From contig JASANC010000546.1 in assembly GCA_030248135.1 (NCBI GenBank), positions 1 through 27,766 of the forward strand: DNA of 27,766 nucleotides, given 5' to 3'. The first letter of the stretch is position 1; each line of letters starts with the position of its first letter. A model generated the notes under the pieces. That model was given only the letters and a program-made list of their open reading frames with translations, had not been told where the DNA came from and did not search any database. The position numbers were made by a program, and so were the translations under genes. This DNA comes from Theristus sp. LFF4_11. Lineage: Eukaryota; Nematoda; Chromadorea; Monhysterida; Xyalidae. This document shows, one piece after another, positions 11,401 through 21,624 of this stretch.

Positions 11401-14400
11401 TCGCATCTGTTCTGAGCAGAACCGCTCACGCACGCTCAGACTTAAAGTGAAACATCAGGGTGATCAAAGACTGTTCAAATGCCATTCAGAATTTGGAAAT
11501 TTTTTATGCTACTGTATGTGCGTATTGCTTTTTTCATCTTTTTTTGTGTTGTGAACATTCGGGTTTCACCAACGTTTATCATTTGATCTTTGTTACGGCT
11601 AAATCAAGCCTCTGCATTTCACAACGTTGGTCGATTTTTCATGTTTTCCAGATATTCTGCTGTAGTGAGTGATAGGGGCAACATACCATGACCAAAATTT
11701 AATCAGAAAAAACCCCAACTGTTTTCTAGTAGTGTTCTAATTTTCAGCTCGAAACACCTCAGCACAAGCCAGTGAGAGCATTTTAACCTTTTTTGCTCAC
11801 CCTGTATGTTCTAAAGATAACGTAACGTGCCAGGTTGCTGTTTTTTTGCTCGATGAATGAGACGTGACGTGACCTGACGTGCCGTGCCGGATACATTTTG
11901 TACGCATGAATTGGCCATTAGTGTGTTCAGCTTTTTTCCACAATAACTGGGTTTTACAGATCAATGTCGAGACAGCAATCAGAACTGCGAGTTCTGGGCA
12001 GGTAATGGCGAGTGCAGTCGAAATCCAACATGGATGCGGCCGAACTGCCAGCGGTCTTGCAACACTTGTGGCCAGCGGAGTGCAGGTTTGACAGGTTTTG
12101 TATCTGCTTGTTTTTTTTCTGGCGTTATTTCGTGTTTCGGGTGAATTCTACCATGATACATTAGAATCTCGTTTCTCCTGGGCTTGTTTGTGCGTTGTTC
12201 TGTGTTTTGGTTCTTCCAGCTTTGAGGTTAACAAATTTCCCGAAGAAATTTACAATTCCATTACAAGTTTCCCAACTTTATCCAAAACCAAACGAAGTGA
12301 TTAGCACGCTTAACTGGTTCCATCAAATCAACACGGTTTTCTGCTTTCACAGTTTGCGGTGCCATGCTGAAATGTGTTTGTGTTCATGCTGAAATATTTC
12401 ACCACAACAATGGATGTTTAAAAAAGCGCGTAACTGTTTCACTGTTTGTTGTGTTACCTAATGTTGTTGTGGTCTTATTTTTTATTATCGTATACCTAGT
12501 ATAGTGCAATTTATCGGTTCCACATTTACCACGCACCCTTTTCACGCTCTAATTTTCATGTATCGACAAAAAAACAGCGCAATGATTTTTAAATAATATG
12601 CATTTTAAATGATAAAAAAGATAATTAATTATCTTCCATAAGTTATCAGAGCACATAAGGTAGAAAAACTACATATATGAAAGTAGTTGGTTGGTTTTAT
12701 TAAAATATTAATAAGGCCCCGTTTGTTTTTGACGTAGGCAGACGTACGTCGACGTACGTCAGGTGTGAACGGTAGTATGCAATAACACGAGATCTGACGT
12801 GACGTTAGGTACCGTACATGCATACGTCTGTATGAACTGCAGTAAGCAATAACATGGGCCCGAAAGTGACGTAACTTCACGTGACGTGCCGTGCCGTATG
12901 CGCGTACGTCAGGTATAAACGGGCTTTATAACCAAAAAAACCAATAAAACGCTTTTAGTGCAAACACCGATTCGTCCTGTACAATCGCGACCATCTTCTT
13001 CCGGTACAAATGTTTGCACCAGAGAAGGTAAGTTTAAGGCGCTCTTTTGTTCAGTTCATTTTTTGTTGCATAGTTGTCAATTGATGTCACAAATGAAACT
13101 ACTTCTTTTTGCTGAAAGAGCGGTTTCTTAAAGATACCCGATTTCGTCGAACAATCAGCCTACAAGATGTGACTACTAGCGTCAGCAGATTCGGTTGTGC
13201 CCCTTCACTGCAGGTTAAAACTTTAGAAACTACTGTGTTGTCAACTAAATATTTTTAACAGTTTTGCTTTATAGGTATACGTTTATTATGGTGTTTTGAT
13301 GTAAATGCCTCTTTCATAGTCATCCGACTGCAACCAAAATCGGTGTTACCACGAGAAATTTCGCACTTTCGATGGCAGCTGCAACAATCAACAGCGACCA
13401 ACGTTGGGCGCAGCGTTTTCACCGTTGAAACGGTGGTTACCGGCGGAGTATGGCGATGGAAGACAATCGCCAAACAGTAAACACAATGTTATCTTATAAA
13501 TGTTTGTTAGGGTTGAACAGACACTTTTGTGTTTGTTTGTTTAATTTATGCGTCAATTATCTACAGCTCGCTCCGCCGCATCGTCGCGCGAACTGTCCCG
13601 GTTTATTCTGTCATCATCGGAGCAAGTAACCAGCGGGCATAACGCTCTCATGATGCAGTGGGGACAGTTTTTGAGTCACGACATCTCAAAAACAACCCAG
13701 TTGGACATCAATCAATGTAACAGCTGCGCAAATTCGCAAAGCTGTCTGAATATTCAAACGGTGTCACAAGATAATCGGTTTGTGCATGATCGCTTCTGTA
13801 GTGCTACAACAGTGGTACAAAACAATAAGTGAAATGACTCCTTGGTCCACAAAGTAGTACATTGATATTGCAGGTTTGGCCGCCAACGTTGTTTGCCATT
13901 GTCAAGATCCACACCAACATGTAGCACCAGTCCTCGAGAGCAGTACAACGAGAATACGGCGTTTATTGACGCCAGCAACGTTTATGGAAGCTCGGCTAAC
14001 GATGCCGCTGCTCTACGAAACGGATTCACGCCATTTCTAAGAACCTCCAATATTGGAGGGCGGATATTTCCCCCAACAGATCAGAACGGCAATTTTCAAG
14101 TTAGTGTACCATTCAAAGCGTGCTTTTATATGATTCATTCTTAACGGATATAGAATCTGGCCATCACATGCTACATCTTTCCGTTGTGTCTTTTACTGTG
14201 GTTCGTGTGAAATGGTAATAAAAACACACACGACATAGCTAATGCTTATAGGCTGGTGACAATCGCGCAAACTTGTTTCTTGGCCTTGCCGCGTTTCACA
14301 CGTTATTTGTCAGAGAACACAATCGGTGAGTCTAATCAAGTTTTTCCTGGCACCCACTTTTAGTATCAAGTACATTTCATAGAATTGCTGGAGTCTTGCA

Positions 14401-17400
14401 ACGAACAAATCCCTCGTGGAACGCCGATCGAGTCTATGCAGAGACGCGCAAAATTGTTGGAGCACAGATGCAGGTTATTTTGATTTAGATCCCTTTTTAC
14501 TTTTTTAAAAACAAGTTTCATATGTACAAAAATTACAGGTGATCACTTACAATGAGTACCTTCCAAAGTTGATTGGTACTGAGTTCAACCGACGTATCGG
14601 TCGTTACAACGGCTACACGCCAAGCGTTGACCCATCGATTAGTAACGGCTTTGCGACAGGTGCTTATCGCGGTGGTCACGGAATGGTTCAGGTAAAAGAA
14701 GCAAAACTAAAACAACAACACAAATGCCGTTTGAAAACCAAACGTTGTTTCGTTATCTAAATTTAGTGAAAATTAGTTTTCAAGACAACCCAAGTTATTG
14801 GAAGATTTTTCAAAGGAGTTCTATCCACGTTTGAACGCAAACTTCCAATCGGTGCCACAAGGCGGATTTCGATTTGTCGACGGCATCTTCCAACCAAGAC
14901 GTCTGCCAGAAACTGGAATCGATCCGGTCATTCGTGGTATGATGACGACAGCGGTTAAGATGCCACAGCGGATCACAACGTCTTTAACTGAAAATATGTT
15001 TGGTAAGATGGTTGTTGCAGAGCAGCAGCATATCAACATAATGGGTGTTTTAGTTTGCTTGAAGCAACGCATGTACTCTCTTTCTGCTTCACTGTTTTTT
15101 TCGTACTTTTTTCTTTTAGGTAACACGGATCTGGCGGCGCGGAACATTCAACGAGGACGTGATCACGGTATTCCGTCTTATAACGGTTGGCGCGCATTCT
15201 GTGGTTTGAGCAGAGGACGCAGCTTCGATGACCTTACCGAAATTCCGCGAGCTACACGCAGTAGCATGCAAAATTTGTATGGACATCCAGGTTCGATGTA
15301 ACTGTAGCTTATATTTATGTCAATATACAATTATCTAAAAATGCGGGAGACGCATATAAAAGGAGGAATATGGCCTTGTGTAAGCAGTGAAAGACTTGGC
15401 TCGACAACGCTTTTCAAGTCTCTGATGTGGTACACACGGATACAAGTACATAAGAGTCATATTTTTGCGCCGCGTTTGTTGTTTAAAAGCTTGCTGAAAA
15501 GCGTAAAAACTTTGAAGTTATCTAGATATTTTTCAATTGTCCTCTTCAGTTTAGTCTAAAATCACATCATGTGCGAAATTCTGTACAGCATGGCCAAATA
15601 AATGAGGCAGTCCATCAAGGCGGCATTAGTCGCTGACTAGGAGTTGTCTTTTTCAAAAATGCCAACATAATTTCCAATCATGTGTGCAAGGGAGAAAGAA
15701 TGAACAGAATAATACGGATAATCCATTAGTTTAAAAAAAAAACGCGTCAAATTTGGCATACAATTTGGTTTCTGAACTTCTTTTTCTGTCATTCAAAATT
15801 CGCGCGCTCCTTGCACCCTGAAAAAAACTGCCATGTTTGATCGGCTGTACTGTAAATTCTGTGCAAAAAACAGAAACATCAGAGATTGCAAAACATTGCT
15901 GCATGTAGCTTTATCGTTGTTGCTGACGTACGCACCGCTGTGCATACAGCAGCACCAGTGCAAAAAGTGTTGTCTTCCATTGATTTTCACCCTTTTTACC
16001 AAACTCTTGTGGCAGGATAAACCGGTGAGTCATTGCCACAGAAGGAGACCGCGTTCCCAATGCCTCTGCGATACACTTTGTGCAAACCAGTGTCAGCGAT
16101 CTAAAGTCTGATCGTTATTTTAGTGGTTTTAGAGGTCGCTAAATGCTAGAAAAAAGCAAATGTGAAAGTTTCATTTGTCTACAATGTACGAGGGTTGCCA
16201 CTTGCAACCGAAATAAAAAATAAACGGCGCAAAAATATGACTCTTATGTACTTGTATCCGTGTGTACCACATCAGAGACTTGAAAAGCGTTGTCGAGCCA
16301 AGTCTTTCACTGCTTACACAAGGCCATATTCCTCCTTTTATATGCGTCTCCCGCATTTTTAGATAATATTCTGACTTTTACATAAGCCCCAAAGGTCGGA
16401 CCAAAATCACAATACGTTGGTCACACATTCTTCTAAACCCCGGACAACTCAGGTTTTTCATTTTTCGTTTTTAGGCCAATTTCGTCTATGCTATTTTTAC
16501 GGACGATTCGCCCAAAATCGTCACGATTCAGTACCTAGAATTGCTCACATAAGAAAAATGACCCAAAAGCCGTGATCGGCGCAATGAATTACCATGGAAA
16601 ACACCGATTTCTTGTTTTTCATTTCTGGACCGGTTTCACTAAATTCCACGGCCGATTCGCCCGAAATCGTCACGATTCAGTATCTAGAGTTGCTCACATG
16701 AAAAAACTAACACAAAATCCGTGATCAGTGTATTTAATAACCATGGAAAACACCGTTTTTTTTGTTTTTCATTTCTGGACCGATTTCGCCAATTTCCACG
16801 GCCGATTCGCCCGAAATCGTCACGATTCGGTATCTAGAGTTGCTCACATAAAAAACTAACCCAAAATCCGTGATCAGTGCATTGAATTACCCTGGAAAAC
16901 ACCCTTTTCTTATTTTTCGTTTCTGGACCGATTTCGCCAATTTCCACGGCCGATTCGCCCGAAATCGTCACGGTTCAGCATCTAGCTCACGTAAGAAAAG
17001 TAACCAAAATCCGTGATCACCGCATTGAATTACCCTGGAAAACATCTTTTTCTCGTTTTTCGTTTCCGGACCGATTTCGCCAATTTCCACGACCGATTCG
17101 CCCGAAATCGTCACGATTCAGTATCTAGAGTTGCTCACATAAGAAAATTAATCCAAAATCCGTGTTCAGCGCATTGAATTACCATGGAAAACACCCTTTT
17201 CTTATTTTTCGTTTCTGGACCGATTTCGCCAATTTCCACGGCCGATTCGCCCGAAATCGTTACGATTCAGCATCTAGAGTTGCTCACGTAAGAAAACTAA
17301 CCCAATATCCGTGATCAGCGCATTGAATTACCTGGAAAACATTTTTTTCTTGTTTTTCGTTTCTGGACCGATTTCGCCGATTTCCACGGCCGATTCGCCC

Positions 17401-19517
17401 GACATCGTCACGATTCAGCATCTAGAGTTGCTTGCATAAAAAACTAACCCAAAATTCGTGAGCAGCGCATTGAATTACCCTGGAAAACACCATTTTCTTG
17501 TTTTTCGTTTCTGGACCGATTTCGCCAATTTCGACGGCCGATTCGCCCGAAATCGTCACGATTCAGTATCTAGAGTTGCTCACGTAAGAAAACTAACCCA
17601 AAATCCGTGATCAGCGCATTGAATTACTCTGGAAAACACCCTTTTCTTGTTTTTCGTTTCTGGACCGATTTCGCCAATTTCGACGGCCGATTCGCCCGAA
17701 ATCGTCACGATTCGGTATCTAGAGTTGCTCACATAAGAAAACTAACCCAAAGTCCGTGATCAGCGCATTGAGTTACACTGGAAAACATAGTTTTCTTGTT
17801 TTTCATTTCTGGACCGATTTCGCCGATTTCCACGGCCGATTCGCCGGAAATCGTCACGATTCAGCATCTAGAGTTGCTCACGTAAGAAAACTAACCCAAA
17901 ATCCGTGATCAGCGCATTGAATTACTACGGACTAGAGCTTTTTCCTATTATTTTTCATAGCTCAGACAAAATTTGTAAGAGTGAAAACTGATACTCAGTC
18001 AAAATGCTACGAACTTTCAAAAATGCACAATTTTAACTCAAAAAAATGCCCGGGCAAAAAAATAAACTAAATTTTCAGAAAATACGGATGAAATTACCCT
18101 AGGAAACATTTTTGTTCAACTGTGAAAGTGTCCCAGCTAAAAATTGAAAGGGCGAACACTTAAAACCAGGTGAAAACCCTCCAAACAATTAAAAATGCCC
18201 AATTTTTTACCCAAAAACAGGGTCTGGGTAAAAAATTAACCCGATTTTCAAAATCTCCGGATGGAATTACCCCAGGGGACATTTTTGTTCGACTGTGAAG
18301 GTGTCGCAGGCAAAAATTTAAAGGGCGAACACATGTTGATTACATAGCTGAAAAAAAAAATACAAAGGGAAAGAAGTAACACTGTTTTCAGAATAGGTTT
18401 TTCGTGTCTACAGCGTATGAAAAGTAGTCGGATAAAAATTTTTTCGCGGCTCCAAGCACAACTTTGGGTGTTCGTTTCGTGTGCACAGTGCCAAGTTTGT
18501 GGCTTATACTATGCTCGCTGGACGCAGCGAGCAAATTTGAAAAAAGCGCGCGAGGGGATAACGGCTCATATTATGCGTGATGCGCTGTCCGCTCGCTGGC
18601 GCTCGCTCGCGCATCCGCATGATTAGCTGATTGGTTGGTGCACGCGTGACGCAAGCACGAAAAATCAATTAGTTCAAAAAACACGTCTAATTTGACACAC
18701 AATTGGGTTTCTGAACGTCTTTTTTTTCATTCAAATTTCGCGCGCTCTTTTCACCCTCTGAAAAAGGCTGCCATGTTTAACCGACCATTCCGTATGTGAT
18801 GGCATGCATAAATATAAATCATATGCTTGCCCTTGTGCCGCCCGGACAGTGGCTTGATTTGCAGCAGGAGATTGTTGATCTGCAAGATGTTTATGTTGTA
18901 AAAAAACACGTGCCAAAAAGTTGATTTCTATGCAGTCCTTTTGCTTGGTGTTTCGTAACTTTTGATATTTAGCAGTCTAAAGATATATCGCATGAATTAA
19001 AATGACTGCAGCGCATTTACAAACTTTACCCTCGTTACTGCAGATCAAATTGACTTGTATGTTGGCGGAACCCTGGAAAGTCCGGTATCTGGTGCTCTGA
19101 TGGGTCCAGTGTACTCGTGCATGGTCGGCGAGCAATTCAAGAGGCTACGTGATGGCGATAGGTGAGTTTTTGCAGTTGACTTTGTGTTTATGTTGTTTTA
19201 TTTGGAATATACGAAATACTATGCCTGTTTACTTGAACGATGTCAAATACATATGTACTTGTAATCCGAAGGTAACGTGATCGATGTGAAAATAAAAAAA
19301 CTGATATGATTTCAGATTCTGGTTTGAAAATCCGGGTATTTTCACGCCAGCTCAGCTGAGCGAGCTGCGCAAAGTGACGCTCTCTCGAGTGCTCTGCGAT
19401 TCCGGCGACGGCACGTTCCGTTCAGTGCCACGCGACTCCTTCCAACACACGGGACCCAACAATGTTGTCAGCTGCAGCTCAATACCATCAATGAATTTAG
19501 GAGCGTGGCGGGAGTAA
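8424..19517 (+). CDS. Secreted ShK-domain animal heme peroxidase, 17 exons, 832 aa
   Basis: Exons: 8424-8547, 8967-9188, 9640-9696, 10149-10289, 11960-12085, 12959-13027, 13134-13213, 13320-13476, 13567-13828, 13874-14099, 14252-14325, 14383-14473, 14539-14691, 14777-15002, 15120-15290, 19044-19161, 19316-19517. The sum is 2499 nt and all phases agree. A signal peptide ([10 protein letters not shown]) opens the protein; Met21 (8484) would give a tighter one. ShK domain 1 is about residues 60-93, ShK domain 2 is 184-218 (six Cys), with a Thr/Pro-rich linker between. The peroxidase domain spans about 277-828: distal His363 (QWGQFLSHD), calcium loop T441-F443-D445-S447, catalytic Arg493 (AGDNR), proximal His590 (AYRGGHG), Asn678 ([14 protein letters not shown]). 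The covalent heme-link Asp and Glu are Ser362 and Leu496. The architecture matches nematode ShK-peroxidases (MLT-7/SKPO type), which use H2O2 in cuticle cross-linking or defence. The least certain parts are the exon 4 donor (10218 or 10289) and the exon 7 acceptor (aaag at 13133). Confidence 0.9.
8715..8914. mobile_element. Palindromic MITE, copy A (peroxidase intron 1)
   Basis: Terminal inverted repeats AGGCCCGTTCATACTGACGT...; the right end is gtcagtatgaacgggcct. It is flanked by TTA on both sides (8712-8714 and 8915-8917), a 3-bp duplication typical of PIF/Harbinger-type MITEs. The interior is built from repeated TGACGT/ACGTCA and CCGTGCCG motifs with no open frame. It ends 52 bp before exon 2. 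Related copies lie at 12714 and 21625, and a decayed one at 10664. Confidence 0.8.
10729..11804. mobile_element. Tc1/mariner-like non-autonomous element with long inverted termini
   Basis: It begins CAGGGTGAGCCAAAAAAAGG and ends with the inverted CACCCTG, flanked by TA on both sides (10727-10728, 11805-11806), the target duplication of Tc1/mariner elements. The inverted termini run about 210 bp at roughly 80-85% similarity by eye (10729-10940 against 11600-11804). The 1.08-kb element is too short for a full transposase but holds a HTH remnant on the minus strand. It lies in peroxidase intron 4. Confidence 0.8.
11113..11268 (-). pseudogene. Transposase N-terminal HTH remnant (DUF4817-like)
   Basis: On the minus strand the frame from ATG at 11268 to the stop at 11113 reads [11 protein letters not shown]...[16 protein letters not shown]...TSVRKSV, about 51 residues. 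This matches the pattern of the helix-turn-helix found at the N-terminus of some animal DDE transposase-derived proteins (xxxTxEQRxxxV...S...RxFRxxF...P...TIRxxV). No DDE catalytic domain follows, so it is a truncated gene carried by the element at 10729-11804. The frame is open upstream to 11433 without recognisable similarity. Confidence 0.6.
12714..12926. mobile_element. Palindromic MITE, copy B (peroxidase intron 5)
   Basis: Ends are aggccccgtttg... and ...gtataaacgggctt. The interior carries TGACGT repeats and the perfect 20-bp palindrome GACGTACGTCGACGTACGTC at 12741-12760. Same family as 8715-8914. It ends 32 bp before peroxidase exon 6, so it sits where the branch point and pyrimidine tract should be. 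The target duplication is unclear. Confidence 0.75.
15331..16366. mobile_element. DNA element with 142-bp identical terminal inverted repeats
   Basis: Left terminus 15331-15472 and right terminus 16225-16366 are exact reverse complements over 142 bp, beginning TTATCTAAAAATGCGGGAGA. The interior (15473-16224) has no recognisable transposase. It has a 92-codon Cys-rich frame at 15833-16111 (starting [13 protein letters not shown]) with a donor-like gtgagt at 16024; its function is unknown and it may be chance. It inserted into peroxidase intron 15 and is probably young, since the arms have not diverged. No convincing target duplication was found, and the superfamily is unassigned. Confidence 0.8.
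15719..15850 (+). repeat. Dispersed ~130-bp repeat, copy 1
   Basis: Similar (about 80% by eye) to 18663-18790 in the same orientation. Shared stretches include ggtttctgaac, ttcattcaaa, tcgcgcgctc and ctgccatgttt. This copy lies inside the element at 15331-16366. Confidence 0.7.
16453..17928 (+). repeat. Satellite array, ~148-bp unit, about ten copies
   Basis: The core gccgattcgcccgaaatcgt recurs near 16501, 16651, 16801, 16949, 17091, 17241, 17389, 17537, 17686 and 17834, giving a spacing of 142-150 bp. Each unit also has ggaccgatttcgccaatttc, atctagagttgctcac, taacccaaaatccgtgatca and gcattgaattaccctggaaa. Units differ by scattered substitutions and short indels. The outermost copies are the most diverged. 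It lies wholly inside peroxidase intron 15. Confidence 0.92.
18019..18334 (+). repeat. Two-copy repeat, ~172-bp spacing
   Basis: Units starting near 18019 and 18191 share atggaattacccc/atgaaattaccct, catttttgttcgactgtgaa, gtgtc and aaagggcgaacac. They contain gaaattaccctaggaaacat, resembling the gaattaccctggaaaacac of the adjacent satellite, so the two may be distantly related. Confidence 0.7.
18663..18790 (+). repeat. Dispersed ~130-bp repeat, copy 2
   Basis: Counterpart of 15719-15850, about 2.9 kb downstream in the same intron. It is not flanked by the 142-bp termini seen around copy 1, so it is either a decayed relative of that element or an older independent repeat. Confidence 0.65.
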
Positions 19518-21624
19518 AATACCCATTTTGGCTTTTGGCCAAAATTACCTATTTTTCTCCAAAGTCTTCAATTCGTCGCTCACGACCTTTCACTTCCTTT
19601 GCCAAAACGACGACCATCCCGCAGATTGGCAGCGTTGAAAAAATTGACTTAAATGATTCGATTAGCTGCTTTTTTGGGTCGATACACGTCATACTGTTCA
19701 TACACGGTCTTTCGCCACACATAATTCACTTTCACGTTTTAATTACATTTGAATGGTAGACCACATAAGTAGTGCTACATATGTACATACATGTTGTTCG
19801 ATTCAGTGACTCAGATTGTTCGCTAGTGGTTAAACTTTGTTTAGTTATCTTTTTATCATCTTCTATCACTCGTGCACGCATATTGCAATTGTACTTGCAC
19901 ATGTGCATACGGTGTATTTTTGAACATAATCAAATGTTTTATGCACAAACAGTTTTGATTTGAGTTACTGTTTTGCGCTGGCGGATTTGACAGAAAACAA
20001 ATTAAAAACTCAAAGAAACTGTCACATCTCGCCGCGCATCTTGTGAGTATAGGTCCTTTATTTAAAAAATGGAGCCAGTGTGGCTGTTTTCATGCACGAA
20101 AAGTAACCACAACCACACATGGATAACTTTTTGTTTAAGCATAAGTGAATGTGATTACTTGAACACAAAACAAAAAAATTAAAAATAACATTGAAATGTG
20201 TATACAACAACAGTGAATTTATTTTTCCGACTCGACTGAACATTTTAAAAACACCAGGTCTCCCTGATCTTTTTTTATGCTAAAAAGTCAGTGTGGTTAT
20301 TTTTTTCGGTTTTGTTTTCAACTATTTCTGTTGTCATATGGCCACATGTGGTCTTTTTTATGCTAAAAGTGACTACGTTGACTGCGTTTTTTAATGTTTT
20401 CGTGCAAAACCTTTATAACTGCACGAAAACTTTGTTTGTATGCCCATTTGTCTAATCATAATTACGCATCTCAATTTGCTTAGTTGTTTAGCAGCATTCT
20501 GGCTTTCTTTCTTCTGGACTGCTATCATGACAAGTGTTGCATTTGGACACATTTTAGTAGTTTCCCCTAGTACACATGTATAAACTACTGAACTTCAGGC
20601 TAACATTGCTGAATTTAGTAGTTGTCAGGTATACAATGTAGTAATGTTATTCAAGAAGCGTAATATTACTCTTGAGTTGTTTGTCAATTGTGTGTGGCAA
20701 GCTTACAAACAAACGGTATATCTTCCAGGGGACATGAAGCAAGCCTCTATTGACGGTTGTTAACTGACTATTGCATTTGTGTTTTCCTCCAGCCTGCCAT
20801 GCTCAAACCTGCAAAGTTTATTTCTTTGTTCCTTTCAGCCGACTCGATGGTTTTCAATAATTGGTACGTTTCTGTTTTTGTTACGAATACCTAACTGAAA
20901 TGTTTTCAACTCATTCACGTTTCGTTGTTGATTTTTTTATTTTCTCATTTGAACGGGATAATAGGGTTCACACATTCCTGGTCAGTCACACACAAAAGTA
21001 TAACGAACTTTATCATTACGTTTATATGCACCAGTAGACTTACATTGGTGCGTGAACTTTTTTACAAAAAAATGATCTAAAATGCTTTTTTTGCAAATTG
21101 AATTTGTCAATTTCTACAAACATTATTTTTTCAACATTTCGTCGTTTACTCATGCTGGTGTTGGCTTGTCTTTTCCGACAACTACAGAACGTGTGTTTCG
21201 TTTCATGTGTTTTTGACAATCTTGTGACTGTACCGCACACTCATTTTTTTGTATCGCCGTAGCTACATTTCCCGTTTGTGCTTTTATACTGCACTGCACG
21301 TCAATTTTCCCGGTTGCCTCGGCTGTTTTTTTGTTTTGTTTCAGTACTCTTTTTTATATTAACTTTCCAATTCATATGTATGTACAGGTGTAATATATGC
21401 TTTTCTTGATATGATGGAATGATATGAAAAATGTGAACAATATGACCAAGATGAATGTTCTGTCGTTCTACCTTCCCAAACAAGCTCCGCCCACTTACAT
21501 GCGCAGCAACTGTACTGCACGTGATTACCAGTTTGTGAGTGTTTTTAATTTTAAAACGAATCCTATTCGGGTAGTTCAGAAACATGTGCGATATTGCAGT
21601 CCTAAATGAATGAAATGTAAAGAA
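19518..21624. other. Intergenic DNA between peroxidase and GST genes
   Basis: No recognisable exon was found on either strand. It contains a small hairpin with 11-bp perfect arms (20396-20406 and 20420-20430, gttttcgtgca / tgcacgaaaac) and a short duplicated motif (tttttatgctaaaa near 20272 and 20355). No clear poly(A) signal was seen for either neighbouring gene. Confidence 0.5.

Larger units (their letters stand above)
10664..11894. mobile_element. Decayed palindromic element split by a later insertion
   Basis: Left arm 10664-10726 (atatccggcacgtcacgtaa...) and right arm 11807-11894 (reverse complement tatccggcacggcacgtcag...) are imperfect inverted repeats rich in the same TGACGT motif as the MITE family. 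The mariner-like element 10729-11804 sits between them. The right arm ends about 65 bp before peroxidase exon 5. Confidence 0.55.

Noticed and set aside
16453..17928. CRISPR array
   Set aside because: The ~148-bp units are near-identical throughout with no unique spacers, in a eukaryotic intron; this is a satellite.
18780..18930. Possible exon reading [19 protein letters not shown] within peroxidase intron 15
   Set aside because: Exon 15 joins exon 16 exactly through the conserved [13 protein letters not shown], leaving no place for an insertion; no similarity recognised.
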